From Chloroflexota bacterium (GTDB lineage: Bacteria; Chloroflexota; Limnocylindria; Limnocylindrales; CSP1-4): a DNA stretch of 15,425 bases. The stretch spans positions 1 to 15,425 of the forward strand of contig JAJYMP010000212.1 of assembly GCA_021786915.1 (NCBI GenBank). The letters run 5' to 3'. The position numbers were made by a program, and so were the translations under genes. A model generated the notes under the pieces. It was given only the letters and a program-made list of their open reading frames with translations. It searched no databases and had not been told where the DNA came from. Every line of letters begins with the position of its first letter. The stretch's first letter is position 1. Shown here one piece after another: positions 1 through 7,681 of this stretch.

Positions 1-275
1 TTGTCGGGGAGCAGGAACGCGACCTTGCCGGCGGCGTCGATCGAGCCGGCGGAGGCGGCGGCGCTGGCGGGCGCCGACGCGGCGGCGCTCGCGGGCACGG
101 AGGCGGCGGCCGTCGCGGCCGGGGTCGCCGCGGCCGAGGTCGCTGCCGACGGCGGGTTGCTGCCGGCTCCCGAGCCGCCACAGGCAACCAAGGACGCGCT
201 GAGCATGGCGACGGCTAGCCCCGAGCCTACTCGGAAGCCCCATCGCGCTCCGGCGTTATCACCACTAATGTTCAC
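1..275 (-). CDS. Sugar ABC transporter substrate-binding lipoprotein (5' end only)
   Basis: Amino-terminal 91 residues of an exported lipoprotein; the rest lies beyond the window edge. The GTG start at 275-273 is preceded by a strong Shine-Dalgarno AGGAGG seven bases upstream. A short n-region with Arg12 and Arg15 leads into a hydrophobic segment and a lipobox ending LVAC, with Cys32 as the lipidation site. A low-complexity Ala/Ser/Pro/Thr linker of about 45 residues follows. The mature domain then begins GKVAFLLPD, which resembles the first beta strand of xylose/ribose-type periplasmic binding proteins. It lies 104 bases after the transketolase C gene on the same strand, so it is probably the third gene of that operon and the first of an importer. 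The lipoprotein call is firm. The sugar-binding role rests on the short mature start and the context. Confidence 0.75.
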   Translation of the reverse strand, partial: MNISGDNAGARWGFRVGSGLAVAMLSASLVACGGSGAGSNPPSAATSAAATPAATAAASVPASAAASAPASAAASAGSIDAAGKVAFLLPD

Positions 276-379
276 GCGATCTCCTCCTATTGCCGGGTGG
301 CACAGGTGGCTCCTGGCCGCCGAACAGCCCACGTGTTGATCGCCGCGACAGGTGCCGCGGGCCTGGTCGCCGGCCACCG

Positions 380-1357
380 TCAGGCGCCCGGCGTCACTGC
401 GGCCGACTCCCGCCGGCCGGCGGTCAGGATGGATTCGATGTCCTCCGCGAGGAACGGCGCCGACAGCCGGAACCGGGCGAGGAGCGCCTCGTTCGGCCCG
501 CTCTCGCCGTAGCAGTCCTTGATCCCCAGCCTCGAGACGGGGACGGGATGGCGCTCGGCGAGCGCCTCCGCAACCGCGCCGCCGAGGCCGCCGAGGACGC
601 TCTGCTCCTCGACCACGATCACGCGGCCGGTCCGCGCGGCCTCGCCGACGAGGGACGCGACGTCGAGCGGCTTGATCGTGGGCATGTGGAGCACCGCGAC
701 GCTCACGCCGCGGGCCGCGAGGAGCTCGGCGGCCTCGACGACCCTCGTCGTCTGGACGCCGGTGCTGACGACGGTCGCGTCGGAACCGGCGCGAACGAGC
801 ACCGCCTTGCCGATCTCGAACTTGTAGTCGGCGTCGAACAGGATTGGCGACGCCTCCCGCGTGACCTGCATGTAGCAGGGCCCGGGCGTTTCGATCATGG
901 CCCGGACGGCCTGGCGGGCCTCCACCTCGTCGGCGGGCGCCAGGACGGTCATGTTGGGAAGCGTCCGCATGATGGCGACGTCGTTGAACATCTGGTGGGT
1001 CTTGCCGGTCATCCCGGTGAGGAGCCCCGTGTAGCCGCCGGTGATCTTCACGCTGAGCTGCGGCTGGTCGATGAGGACCCGGATGGAGTCGAAGGCCCGA
1101 CCGACGGCGAAGCAGGCGAACGCGGACACCACCGGCACGAGCCCGACCGTCGCCATGCCCGCGGCCGCCCCGAGCTGGTTCTGCTCGGCGATGCCCATCT
1201 GGAAGAAGCGGTCTGGGTGCGACTGCTCGAGCTGCTGCACGCCGGTGGAGCTTCCCACGTCTCCGTCGAGGACGACGACGCGGGCGTCCTCGGCGATCAT
1301 CTCCGCGATCGCGTCGCCCACCGCCGCCCGGAGGGCCCTGCCGGGAGCGAGGCTCAC
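380..1357 (-). CDS. Transketolase, C-terminal subunit (split type), copy A
   Basis: 325-residue protein carrying the pyrimidine-binding and C-terminal domains of a split transketolase. With the upstream N-terminal subunit it should form a TPP enzyme moving two-carbon ketol units between sugar phosphates in the cytoplasm. The motif GIAEQ at residues 55-59 supplies the Glu (58) that activates TPP. The pyrimidine domain spans roughly residues 10-170, and the transketolase C domain (around EEQSVLGGLGG) the remainder. The GTG start overlaps the stop of the N subunit (GTGA, 1354-1357), indicating translational coupling. It is clearly paralogous to the subunit at 9937-10860. A 1-deoxyxylulose-5-phosphate synthase is unlikely because the protein is split and short. 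Its exact donor and acceptor sugars cannot be read from sequence. Confidence 0.93.
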   Translation of the reverse strand: MSLAPGRALRAAVGDAIAEMIAEDARVVVLDGDVGSSTGVQQLEQSHPDRFFQMGIAEQNQLGAAAGMATVGLVPVVSAFACFAVGRAFDSIRVLIDQPQLSVKITGGYTGLLTGMTGKTHQMFNDVAIMRTLPNMTVLAPADEVEARQAVRAMIETPGPCYMQVTREASPILFDADYKFEIGKAVLVRAGSDATVVSTGVQTTRVVEAAELLAARGVSVAVLHMPTIKPLDVASLVGEAARTGRVIVVEEQSVLGGLGGAVAEALAERHPVPVSRLGIKDCYGESGPNEALLARFRLSAPFLAEDIESILTAGRRESAAVTPGA

Positions 1358-2232
1358 GAGAGCACCGCCGCGTCCATCCGGGCCGGCTCGGCCAACTGCT
1401 CGAGCGCCGAGGCGAGCTCATCCTCGCTCGGGACGCGACTGTGCCAGAGGTAGTCATTCTCCATGAACGACACGCCCTTTCCCTTGACGGTATGGGCGAT
1501 CACGACCGTCGGCCGCCCGCGCACGCCCCTCGCCGCGTCGAGGACTTCCACGACCGCCGCCATGTCGTGGCCGTCGACCTCGAGGACGGCCCAGCCGAAC
1601 GAGGCCCATCGATCCCGCATCGCGTCGTCGGTGTACGGCTCGCGGCGAAGCCCACTCGTCTCGTCGCGCCAGTTCAGCTGCTGGAGCCCGTTCTTGTCGA
1701 CGATGACGACGAGGTTGTCGAGCGCGTACCGCTGCGCGACGTGGGCCGCCTCCCACACGACGCCCTCGTTGCACTCGCCGTCGCCGACCATCACGAAGGT
1801 CGTGAACGCCTTGCCGGCGACCCTGGCGCCGAGCGCCATGCCGACGCCCGCCGACAGCCCGAGGCCCAGGGATCCCGTCGACATGTCCAGGCCGGGGAGG
1901 AGCCGCATGTCGGGATGGCCCTGGAGTCGAGAGTCGAGGCCGTCGAACGTCATCAGCTCCTCCACCGGGAAGTAGCCGCGTTCGGCCATGGCCGCGTACA
2001 GCGCGATGCAGCTGTGCCCTTTCGACAGGACGAAGCGGTCTCGCTCCGGCCAGTCAGGCTCGTCGGGGCGGATCCTGAGCACCTCGAAGTAGAGGGCCGC
2101 GAGGATGTCGGCCGCAGAGAGGGGTCCCCCTAGGTGGCCGCCCTTGGCGTGCGCCACCGCCAGCACGGCGTGGCGTCGGATCCGTCTCGCGACGTCCTTC
2201 AGCCCGTCAAGATCGACCTCTGACGCGATCAC
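1354..2232 (-). CDS. Transketolase, N-terminal (TPP-binding) subunit, copy A
   Basis: 292-residue thiamine-diphosphate-binding subunit of a split transketolase. Visible motifs are GGHLGGPLS with His33 near the active site, SKGHS around residues 69-73, and the TPP/Mg signature starting GDGE at residues 149-152 and closing at Asn180. The usual length for these half-transketolases is 270-300 residues. The GTG start at 2232 has GGAGG about ten bases upstream. It is first in a minus-strand operon, coupled by a four-base overlap to the C subunit, and shares a divergent promoter region with the hydroxyacyl dehydrogenase at 2512. Long stretches (for example RPDEPDW and FPVEEL) are nearly identical to copy B at 9032-9940, so the two pairs are paralogues. 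Confidence 0.93.
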   Translation of the reverse strand: MIASEVDLDGLKDVARRIRRHAVLAVAHAKGGHLGGPLSAADILAALYFEVLRIRPDEPDWPERDRFVLSKGHSCIALYAAMAERGYFPVEELMTFDGLDSRLQGHPDMRLLPGLDMSTGSLGLGLSAGVGMALGARVAGKAFTTFVMVGDGECNEGVVWEAAHVAQRYALDNLVVIVDKNGLQQLNWRDETSGLRREPYTDDAMRDRWASFGWAVLEVDGHDMAAVVEVLDAARGVRGRPTVVIAHTVKGKGVSFMENDYLWHSRVPSEDELASALEQLAEPARMDAAVLS

Positions 2233-2322
2233 CTGGTCGTTCGCCTCCGAATGCCCCGCGCTGCTGCTCCGTACTGCCTCGAGACCCCTTCTCTTGGGAC
2301 CTTTGGACCGGGATCGCGGTGA

Positions 2323-2358
2323 TACCGTTACTGGTACCGCTACCGGTACCGCTCTACA
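2323..2358. repeat. Three tandem 12-bp repeats, possible operator
   Basis: TACCGTTACTGG (2323-2334), TACCGCTACCGG (2335-2346) and a decayed third unit TACCGCTCTACA (2347-2358) lie head to tail between the divergent transketolase and hydroxyacyl-dehydrogenase genes. The perfect palindromes GGTACC (2333-2338 and 2345-2350) and TACCGGTA (2341-2348) are embedded. The near one-turn spacing and divergent-promoter position suggest a regulator-binding array. The regulator is unknown, and the motif differs from the AATCGATT sites elsewhere in the window. Confidence 0.5.
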
Positions 2359-2369
2359 TAGGGCCGATT

Positions 2370-2388
2370 GTCACATCCGTCTTGTGAC
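2370..2388. promoter_or_regulatory. Inverted repeat GTCACA-N7-TGTGAC, candidate regulator site
   Basis: A perfect six-base inverted repeat with a seven-base spacer lies 123 bases upstream of the hydroxyacyl dehydrogenase start, and next to the tandem repeats. It has the form of a dimeric helix-turn-helix operator. The half-sites resemble those of the CRP/FNR family but in opposite orientation, so no family is assigned. Confidence 0.35.
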
Positions 2389-2511
2389 GTCGGCTCTGGC
2401 GCCCCTGCTCCCACCCGCGGCACCGTCTGGCGGGGACGATCGCCCTCGGCGATGAGGGGCACCCAGGGATCTCGGCGCGGCAGGCCGGGGAGCAACGTGA
2501 GGTGAGGACGA

Positions 2512-3522
2512 ATGGGCTGGCCCGGGAGAGTGGCCGTTATCGGCGCCGGCTACATGGGACAGGGCATCGCGGAGGCGCTCGCCCTCGCCGGGTGCGACTG
2601 CGCCCTGGCTGACCAATCGGCCGAGCTCGCCCAAGCCGCGCTGGGGCACCTTCTCGCGGAGGCGGACGCGCACGAGGCGAACGGCCTGATCCCGTCCGGC
2701 GGTTCATCAGTCCTGGAGTCGCACGTCCGGGCCGCGGCATCGATCGAGGAGGCCGTCGTTGGCGCGGACCTGGTGGTCGAGGCGGTATTCGAGCTCCGAG
2801 AGGTCAAGGAGGCCGTTCTGCGGCGGATCTCGGACGCGGCCTCGCCCCTCGCGGCCATCGCGACGAACACCTCCTCGATATCCATCTCCAGCCTCAGCGC
2901 CTGCGTCACGCACCCCGAGCGCTTCCTCGGGGCGCACTGGTTCAACCCGCCCCAGTTCGTGCCCGGCGTCGAGGTCATCTCCTGCGGCGCGACGTCCGGG
3001 CGTGTGCTCGAGCAGGTCGAGGACCTCCTCAGGCGGGCGGGCAAGCAGCCGGCACGGGCCGGTGACCAGCCGGGGTTTGTCGCGAACCGGCTCCAGTACG
3101 CCCTGTTCCAGGAGGCGGCGGCCGTCGTCCAGGAGGGCATCGCCACCCCGGAGGCCGTCGACGAGATCGTCCGCTCGACGTTCGGCTTCAGGCTGCCGTT
3201 CTTCGGGCCGTTCGCCATCGCGGACATGGCCGGACTCGACGTCTACCGGGGCACGTACGCGATCCTCGAGGAGGCCTACGAGGGCCGTTTCGTGGCACCC
3301 CGACTCCTGCTCGACCTCATCGCGGCCGGGGCTCTCGGCGCCAAGAGCGGCCGCGGGTTCGTCATCGCCGACGCTGACCAGGCGGCCGCCATGGCCGCAA
3401 GCCGGAACAGGGCGTACGTGGCGATGGGCAGGCTGGTGGAGGACTTCCGCTCGGCGTCGCCCGGCGACCGCACGCCAGAGAAGACGGACGATCGCGACCG
3501 CGAGTCGGTCGACAAGCACTGA
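2512..3522 (+). CDS. 3-hydroxyacyl-CoA dehydrogenase family protein (NAD-dependent)
   Basis: 336-residue dehydrogenase of the 3-hydroxyacyl-CoA dehydrogenase / lambda-crystallin family. A Rossmann fold opens with GAGYMG at residues 11-16. The catalytic residues line up by spacing with the human enzyme: Ser121 in TNTSS, His142 in HWFNPP, Glu154 in VEVI and Asn192 in VANRLQ. The C-terminal helical domain (about 185-300) includes FFGPFAIADMAGLDVY. The ATG has a weak GTGAGG-type ribosome site. It precedes the semialdehyde dehydrogenase by only 16 bases, so the two are co-transcribed. The family oxidises 3-hydroxy acids or their CoA esters; members also include L-gulonate 3-dehydrogenase. In this sugar locus a non-CoA hydroxy acid is as plausible a substrate as hydroxybutyryl-CoA. 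The substrate is not determined. Confidence 0.85.
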   Translation: MGWPGRVAVIGAGYMGQGIAEALALAGCDCALADQSAELAQAALGHLLAEADAHEANGLIPSGGSSVLESHVRAAASIEEAVVGADLVVEAVFELREVKEAVLRRISDAASPLAAIATNTSSISISSLSACVTHPERFLGAHWFNPPQFVPGVEVISCGATSGRVLEQVEDLLRRAGKQPARAGDQPGFVANRLQYALFQEAAAVVQEGIATPEAVDEIVRSTFGFRLPFFGPFAIADMAGLDVYRGTYAILEEAYEGRFVAPRLLLDLIAAGALGAKSGRGFVIADADQAAAMAASRNRAYVAMGRLVEDFRSASPGDRTPEKTDDRDRESVDKH

Positions 3523-3538
3523 GGAGCACTGCGAGCCA

Positions 3539-5083
3539 ATGGACGTCAGATCGGTAGCGGGCGAGGCGAGGATCGACGAGGCGGCGGTCCTGCCGATCCT
3601 CTCGCACTACATCAACGGCACCATGGTCGAGGTCCCGCCCGGGCAGACCGGGCCGGTGTACAACCCGGCGACCGGGCAGGTCATCGCGCGCGTGCCGCGC
3701 GGCGGGCGGGCCGAGGTCGACGCCGCCGCCGCCGCCGCCGGGGCCGCCTTCCCGGCCTGGCGCGACATGCCGCTGATCGCGCGCAGCAACGTCTTCTTCG
3801 CCTTCCGCGGGCTCATGCACGAGCACCGCGAGGAGCTGGCGCGCCTGATCACGCGCGACCACGGCAAGACCTTCCCCGACGCCCTGGCCGAGGTCCTGCG
3901 CGGCATCGAGACGATCGACTTCGCGTGCGGCCTGCCGGTCCACCTCTCGGGCGCGAACACCCCCAACGTGTCGACCAGGGTGGACACGTACACGATGCGG
4001 GCGCCGCTGGGCGTGGTGGCCGCGGTCACGCCGTTCAACTTCCCGGTCATGGTCCCGGCCTGGATCTACCCGATGGCGCTGATGGCCGGCAACACGGTCG
4101 TCCTCAAGCCGTCCTCGCACACCCCGGGCGCCACAGCGCTCCAGGCGGAGCTGTGGACGCGGGCCGGCGGCCCCGAGGGCACGTTCAACGTCGTCTACGG
4201 CGGCAGGGAGGCCGTGGAGGCGATCGTCGAGCACCCGGACATCAAGGCGATCCAGTTCGTCGGGTCGACCGCGGTCGGGCGGTACGTGTTCGAGGAGGGG
4301 ACCAGGCGCGGCAAGCGGGTCGGGTCCTACACCAGCGCCAAGAACGCGATGCTGGTCCTGCCCGACGCGGACCTGGACATGGTGGCCGACGCGGCGGTCG
4401 CGGCGGGCTTCGGCTCGGCCGGCGAGCGGTGCATGGCCCAGACGCTCCTGATCGCGGTGGGCGGCACCGGCGAGCAGCTCCGCCCCAGGATCCTCGACCG
4501 GATCGCCAGGCTCAAGATCGCCGACGGCATGGAGCCGGGCGCCGACATGGGCCCGATCTACTCGCGGGAGCACCGCGAGTCGGTGGTCAACTGGATCGGC
4601 GTCGGCGAGTCCGAGGGCGCGGAGCTGGTGGTCGACGGCCGCACGTTCCAGGGCCCCAACCCCGACGGCTTCTTCCTCGGCGTGTCGCTGTTCGACCACG
4701 TCACCCCGGACATGAGGATCTTCCGCGAGGAGATCTTCGGCCCCGTGTTCGGCATCGTCCGCGCGGGGACGTTCGAGGAGGGCGTGGCCCTCATCAACGG
4801 CCACAAGTACGCCAACGGCACCGCCGTGTTCACCAAGGACGGCGGCGCCGCGCGGCGGTTCAGGCTCGAGGTCGACGTGCCGATGATCGGCGTCAACGTG
4901 CCCATCCCGGTGCCCGCGGGCTTCATGAGCTTCTCGGGCTCCAAGGACTCGGCGATCGGCGACCTGCCGATGCGCGGCGAGGACGGCGTCCGCTTCTGGA
5001 CCCAGCAGAAGATGGTCACCGAGCGCTGGCCCGAGCCCGGCGGGCAGGGGCCGCTCTCGCTGGTCTTCCCCGGCAACTCGTAG
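3539..5083 (+). CDS. mmsA: CoA-acylating (methyl)malonate-semialdehyde dehydrogenase
   Basis: 514-residue aldehyde dehydrogenase of the MmsA/IolA type. It should convert malonate or methylmalonate semialdehyde with CoA and NAD to acetyl- or propionyl-CoA plus CO2, the last step of inositol (and valine) catabolism. Visible are PFNFP (165-169) of the coenzyme site, FVGST from residue 240, the nucleophile Cys298 in GERCMA, and the family-typical tail DGVRFWTQQKMVT. The position normally reading GGAKNH reads TSAKNA (265-270), a notable deviation. The ATG was chosen because the family domain starts just after it and it directly follows the preceding gene. The same frame is open upstream but there it is antisense-like noise over that gene. 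A rho-independent hairpin follows the stop. The iolA name would fit equally if the inositol role is confirmed. Confidence 0.92.
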   Translation: MDVRSVAGEARIDEAAVLPILSHYINGTMVEVPPGQTGPVYNPATGQVIARVPRGGRAEVDAAAAAAGAAFPAWRDMPLIARSNVFFAFRGLMHEHREELARLITRDHGKTFPDALAEVLRGIETIDFACGLPVHLSGANTPNVSTRVDTYTMRAPLGVVAAVTPFNFPVMVPAWIYPMALMAGNTVVLKPSSHTPGATALQAELWTRAGGPEGTFNVVYGGREAVEAIVEHPDIKAIQFVGSTAVGRYVFEEGTRRGKRVGSYTSAKNAMLVLPDADLDMVADAAVAAGFGSAGERCMAQTLLIAVGGTGEQLRPRILDRIARLKIADGMEPGADMGPIYSREHRESVVNWIGVGESEGAELVVDGRTFQGPNPDGFFLGVSLFDHVTPDMRIFREEIFGPVFGIVRAGTFEEGVALINGHKYANGTAVFTKDGGAARRFRLEVDVPMIGVNVPIPVPAGFMSFSGSKDSAIGDLPMRGEDGVRFWTQQKMVTERWPEPGGQGPLSLVFPGNS

Positions 5084-5102
5084 GCCGTTCCAGGCATCTG
5101 CG

Positions 5103-5129
5103 AAGGCGCCGTCCTCGGGCGGCGCCTTT
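5103..5129 (+). terminator. Hairpin terminator after mmsA
   Basis: A nine-base perfect stem AAGGCGCCG (5103-5111) / CGGCGCCTT (5120-5128) with an eight-base loop, ending in TTT, starts 20 bases after the mmsA stop. The T-tract is short, as is common at high GC. Confidence 0.75.
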
Positions 5130-5503
5130 CGATTCCCGCGGCGCTGTTGGCCCCCTCCGGGCGCGCGGGGCCGTTCGCCGCCTCTGGAGCGCCGCCGCGA
5201 GCTGGCGCTCTTCGTCCGCCCCGCCGCTCCTGCCCGTCGCGCCTCGGTCGCCGCTCCTGCCTGAATTTCATTAGGTTTGAACGCCGGCTGGTCGATTCAT
5301 GCTTGGGTGCGCGTCGCGCGGCGTCTCCAGTGCTCGGAAGCGAGGACTGCGCCGGCCAGCACGCCAGTTTCCGGGCCGACGCGCTCGGAAGGTTCGACAA
5401 GCAGCGGGGCCAGGCGGCTCACGCCCCTCCGGCGTTCAATAGGTTCGAAAAGCAGCGGCGCGAGCCTTCCGGAAATCCCGGCCCACCCCGCGCGGGACGC
5501 CCG
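5130..5503. other. Gene-free intergenic region with short degenerate repeats
   Basis: This stretch lies between the mmsA terminator and the converging stop of the Gfo/Idh gene. I see no gene with a start, ribosome site and recognisable product. It holds two near-identical 21-mers at 5390-5410 and 5441-5461 (both starting AGGTTCGA, 19 of 21 bases equal). A weaker related copy starts at 5273. An 11-base inverted pair is also present: TTGAACGCCGG at 5277-5287 and its complement at 5429-5439. AT-richer islands around 5264-5281 contrast with the surrounding GC. It could be remnant or regulatory DNA. No function is assigned. Confidence 0.5.
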
Positions 5504-6622
5504 TCAGCCCTCCGCGGCCACGATCTCCTCGATGGTCACCCGCCGGCCTTCGCGAGCGGAGCGCATGGCTGCGTCCACGATGCGCTGGACGGCGAGGCCG
5601 TCGGCCAGGTCTGGCTGGACGGGCTCGTGGCGCGCCACGGCAGACACGAACGCCCGGGCCTGCGTGTCCTGCTCGCGGAAGACGTGCTTGTACGTCTCGT
5701 GCACGTCGTCGCGCGGGGCGCCGCCCCAGTGGCGATCGGGGATCGGCAGGTCGTGCACGGCCGTCTCGTCGGCCCGTGCACCCGAAACCCCCTGGACCGC
5801 GTCCCAGTCGTTGACGTGGTGCAGGGTGCCCGCGGACCCGTGCAACTCCACGGCCTGCAGCTGGCCGAACGAGGACGGCTCGTGCGCCACCGACGAGACG
5901 TGGAGCGAGCCCGTCGCGCCGTTCACGAAATGCAGGAGGATCATCGCGGAGTCCTCGCCCCGGGGGTAGTCGCTCCCGTCGGGCCGCGACGCGCGCGGCA
6001 CGGAGAACCCGAACTCGGCCGTGACCGACCCCACCTCGCCGAAGTACCACCGCGCCAGGTAGGCCAGGTGCGACCCGAGGTCACCGGCGAGCGCCGCGCC
6101 GGCCGCGTCGAGGTCGAACCGCCACGCGTACTCGCCGGCCCGCCCGTACCCGGCGTAGTAGCGCATGTTCAGGTGGTGCGGCTGCCCGAGGTACCCCTCG
6201 TCGACCAGCTCCTTGAGGTAGCGCATGCCGGGCATGTTGCGGTAGGTGAACGGCACCATCGTGGTGACGCCCATGGCGGCCGCCAGGTCGGCCAGGCGGC
6301 GCGCCTCGACCGACGACATCCCGACCGGCTTCTCGCACAGGACGTGGAGTCCGCCCTCGAGCGCCGCGTGGGCGATGGGGAAGTGGGACCGGTTGGGCGT
6401 GGCCACGATGAGCGCGTCCAGCGGCTCGCGCTCGAGCATCTCGGCGACCGTGTCGTACGCCGTGGCGATACCCCACTTGGCGGCGAACTCGCGGGTGTGG
6501 GCCGGCCGCGTCCCGGCCACGGCGCGAACGTCTGCCTGCGGGTGGCCGGCGAGCGCGGGCAGGTACATCGAATCGGCCCACCAGCTGGTGCCCGCGATCC
6601 CGATCCGGACCTTCTCGGCCAT
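5504..6622 (-). CDS. Gfo/Idh/MocA family oxidoreductase
   Basis: 372-residue NAD(P)-dependent sugar or cyclitol dehydrogenase. The N-terminal Rossmann domain starts VRIGIAGTSWWA, where the usual GxGxxG is degenerate. The dinucleotide/catalytic motif CEKP is present with Lys98. The C-terminal domain carries the GDLGSH motif with Asp180 and His184, matching the Lys/Asp/His triad of the family. The ATG at 6622 has an excellent GAGGAGG ribosome site. It is third in the minus-strand operon lacI / IolE-like / oxidoreductase, 78 bases after the TIM barrel gene. It differs strongly from iolG at 11076-12068 and probably oxidises another inositol isomer or a sugar. The specific substrate is unknown. 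Confidence 0.88.
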   Translation of the reverse strand: MAEKVRIGIAGTSWWADSMYLPALAGHPQADVRAVAGTRPAHTREFAAKWGIATAYDTVAEMLEREPLDALIVATPNRSHFPIAHAALEGGLHVLCEKPVGMSSVEARRLADLAAAMGVTTMVPFTYRNMPGMRYLKELVDEGYLGQPHHLNMRYYAGYGRAGEYAWRFDLDAAGAALAGDLGSHLAYLARWYFGEVGSVTAEFGFSVPRASRPDGSDYPRGEDSAMILLHFVNGATGSLHVSSVAHEPSSFGQLQAVELHGSAGTLHHVNDWDAVQGVSGARADETAVHDLPIPDRHWGGAPRDDVHETYKHVFREQDTQARAFVSAVARHEPVQPDLADGLAVQRIVDAAMRSAREGRRVTIEEIVAAEG

Positions 6623-6700
6623 GCCGCCTCCTCGCGCCCGCCTGCAGACCGTCAAGCGCCGGACAGGCGCTCCTGCCCGGCGTGCGACGCCGTCGAGAGG

Positions 6701-7681
6701 CTAGACGCCGATGGACCGCAGGTACTCGCGGTTCCGGCGTGCGCTCTCGCGCGGCTGGCCCATGCCGGGCAGCACATCCTGCTCCACCACGATCCAGCCC
6801 GTGTAGTCGATGTCGCCGAGCGCCGTGAGCATCCCCGGGAAGTCGACGGCACCCTTGCCCAGTTCGCAGAACACGCCATGGCCCACGGATTCGGGACCGC
6901 TCCACCCGTGCTCCCGCGAGGCGGCCATGACCGACGGCTCCGCGTCCTTGAAGTGGACGTGCCAGATACGGTCGCGGAACTCGCGGACGGCAGCCACTGG
7001 GTCGCCGCCCGCGCCGAACGTCCAGTGCCCGGTGTCGAGACACAGGCCCAGCACCGCGGGATCGGTCATGTCGAACAGTCGGCGCGCCTCGGCCTCAGTC
7101 TCGATCCAGGTGCCGATGTGCTGGTGGACGACCGTCCGGATCCCGGCCTCGTCCCACACCCGCCGAGCGACGTAGTTCGCACCATCAGCGAGGACCTTGA
7201 ACTGCTCGTCGGTCAGCCCGTCCTCGGGCCGGACGCGCCCCGCGATCCTCGTCCGGTGCGGATCTCCGTACGGGTCGTTGCCCAGGACCACGACGGCGTC
7301 CTTGCCCCCGACACGGGCGAGCTGCCTGGCGGTGCGCACGGCGTCCGCCGCCGAGCTCTCGTGGCGCGAGCGGTCGTGCAGCCACACGCTCACCCAAGAG
7401 CCCATCAGCGCCAGGCCGCGGGCATCGAGCTCACCCTTGAGCTCGTCCGCATCCGTGGGCATGAAGCCCCAGTCGCCGAGCTCCGTGCCGATGTAGCCGG
7501 TCTCGGCCATCTCGTCGAGAACCCGCGCGTAGCCGGCGGTCTCGCCATCGATCCCCTCGATCACGCCCCACGAGCAGGGGGCGTTGGCAATGCGAACCAT
7601 GTGCTGCTGCTCCGGTTGGATCAGGCCGGGCTCACCGGCCGGTGTGTGGTGATCGCCTCGCAGGACCACCGACGACGTCAT
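6701..7681 (-). CDS. Sugar phosphate isomerase/epimerase-like TIM barrel (IolE-like)
   Basis: 326-residue xylose-isomerase-like TIM barrel resembling inosose dehydratases. The barrel starts [13 protein letters not shown]. Conserved metal- and substrate-site segments follow in order: [28 protein letters not shown] and VVEQD near the C terminus. The ATG at 7681 overlaps the lacI stop (ATGA) and has GGAGGA eight bases upstream, so I chose it although it adds 27 residues before the usual start. An internal ATG at 7600 with a weaker GGAG is the alternative. It is second in the lacI operon and is followed by a Gfo/Idh oxidoreductase, a pairing typical of cyclitol and keto-sugar pathways. It is related to, but distinct from, the protein at 14184-15056. 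The reaction could be dehydration, isomerisation or epimerisation. Confidence 0.88.
   Translation of the reverse strand: MTSSVVLRGDHHTPAGEPGLIQPEQQHMVRIANAPCSWGVIEGIDGETAGYARVLDEMAETGYIGTELGDWGFMPTDADELKGELDARGLALMGSWVSVWLHDRSRHESSAADAVRTARQLARVGGKDAVVVLGNDPYGDPHRTRIAGRVRPEDGLTDEQFKVLADGANYVARRVWDEAGIRTVVHQHIGTWIETEAEARRLFDMTDPAVLGLCLDTGHWTFGAGGDPVAAVREFRDRIWHVHFKDAEPSVMAASREHGWSGPESVGHGVFCELGKGAVDFPGMLTALGDIDYTGWIVVEQDVLPGMGQPRESARRNREYLRSIGV

Noticed and set aside
380..1357. 1-deoxyxylulose-5-phosphate synthase or pyruvate dehydrogenase beta subunit
   Set aside because: The split pair architecture, the SKGHS and GIAEQ motifs and the subunit lengths fit split transketolases better.
290..1453. 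Long plus-strand open frame opposite transketolase A
   Set aside because: It is antisense to two well-recognised genes, is Arg/Gly/His-rich in the manner of high-GC shadow frames, and shows no domain.
2370..2388. CRP-binding site reading of GTCACA-N7-TGTGAC
   Set aside because: The half-sites are in inverted order and spacing relative to the CRP consensus; kept only as an unassigned inverted repeat.
3719..3742. Run of GCC triplets (Ala repeat) in mmsA
   Set aside because: An Ala-rich helix at this point is normal in high-GC aldehyde dehydrogenases; not treated as a functional repeat.
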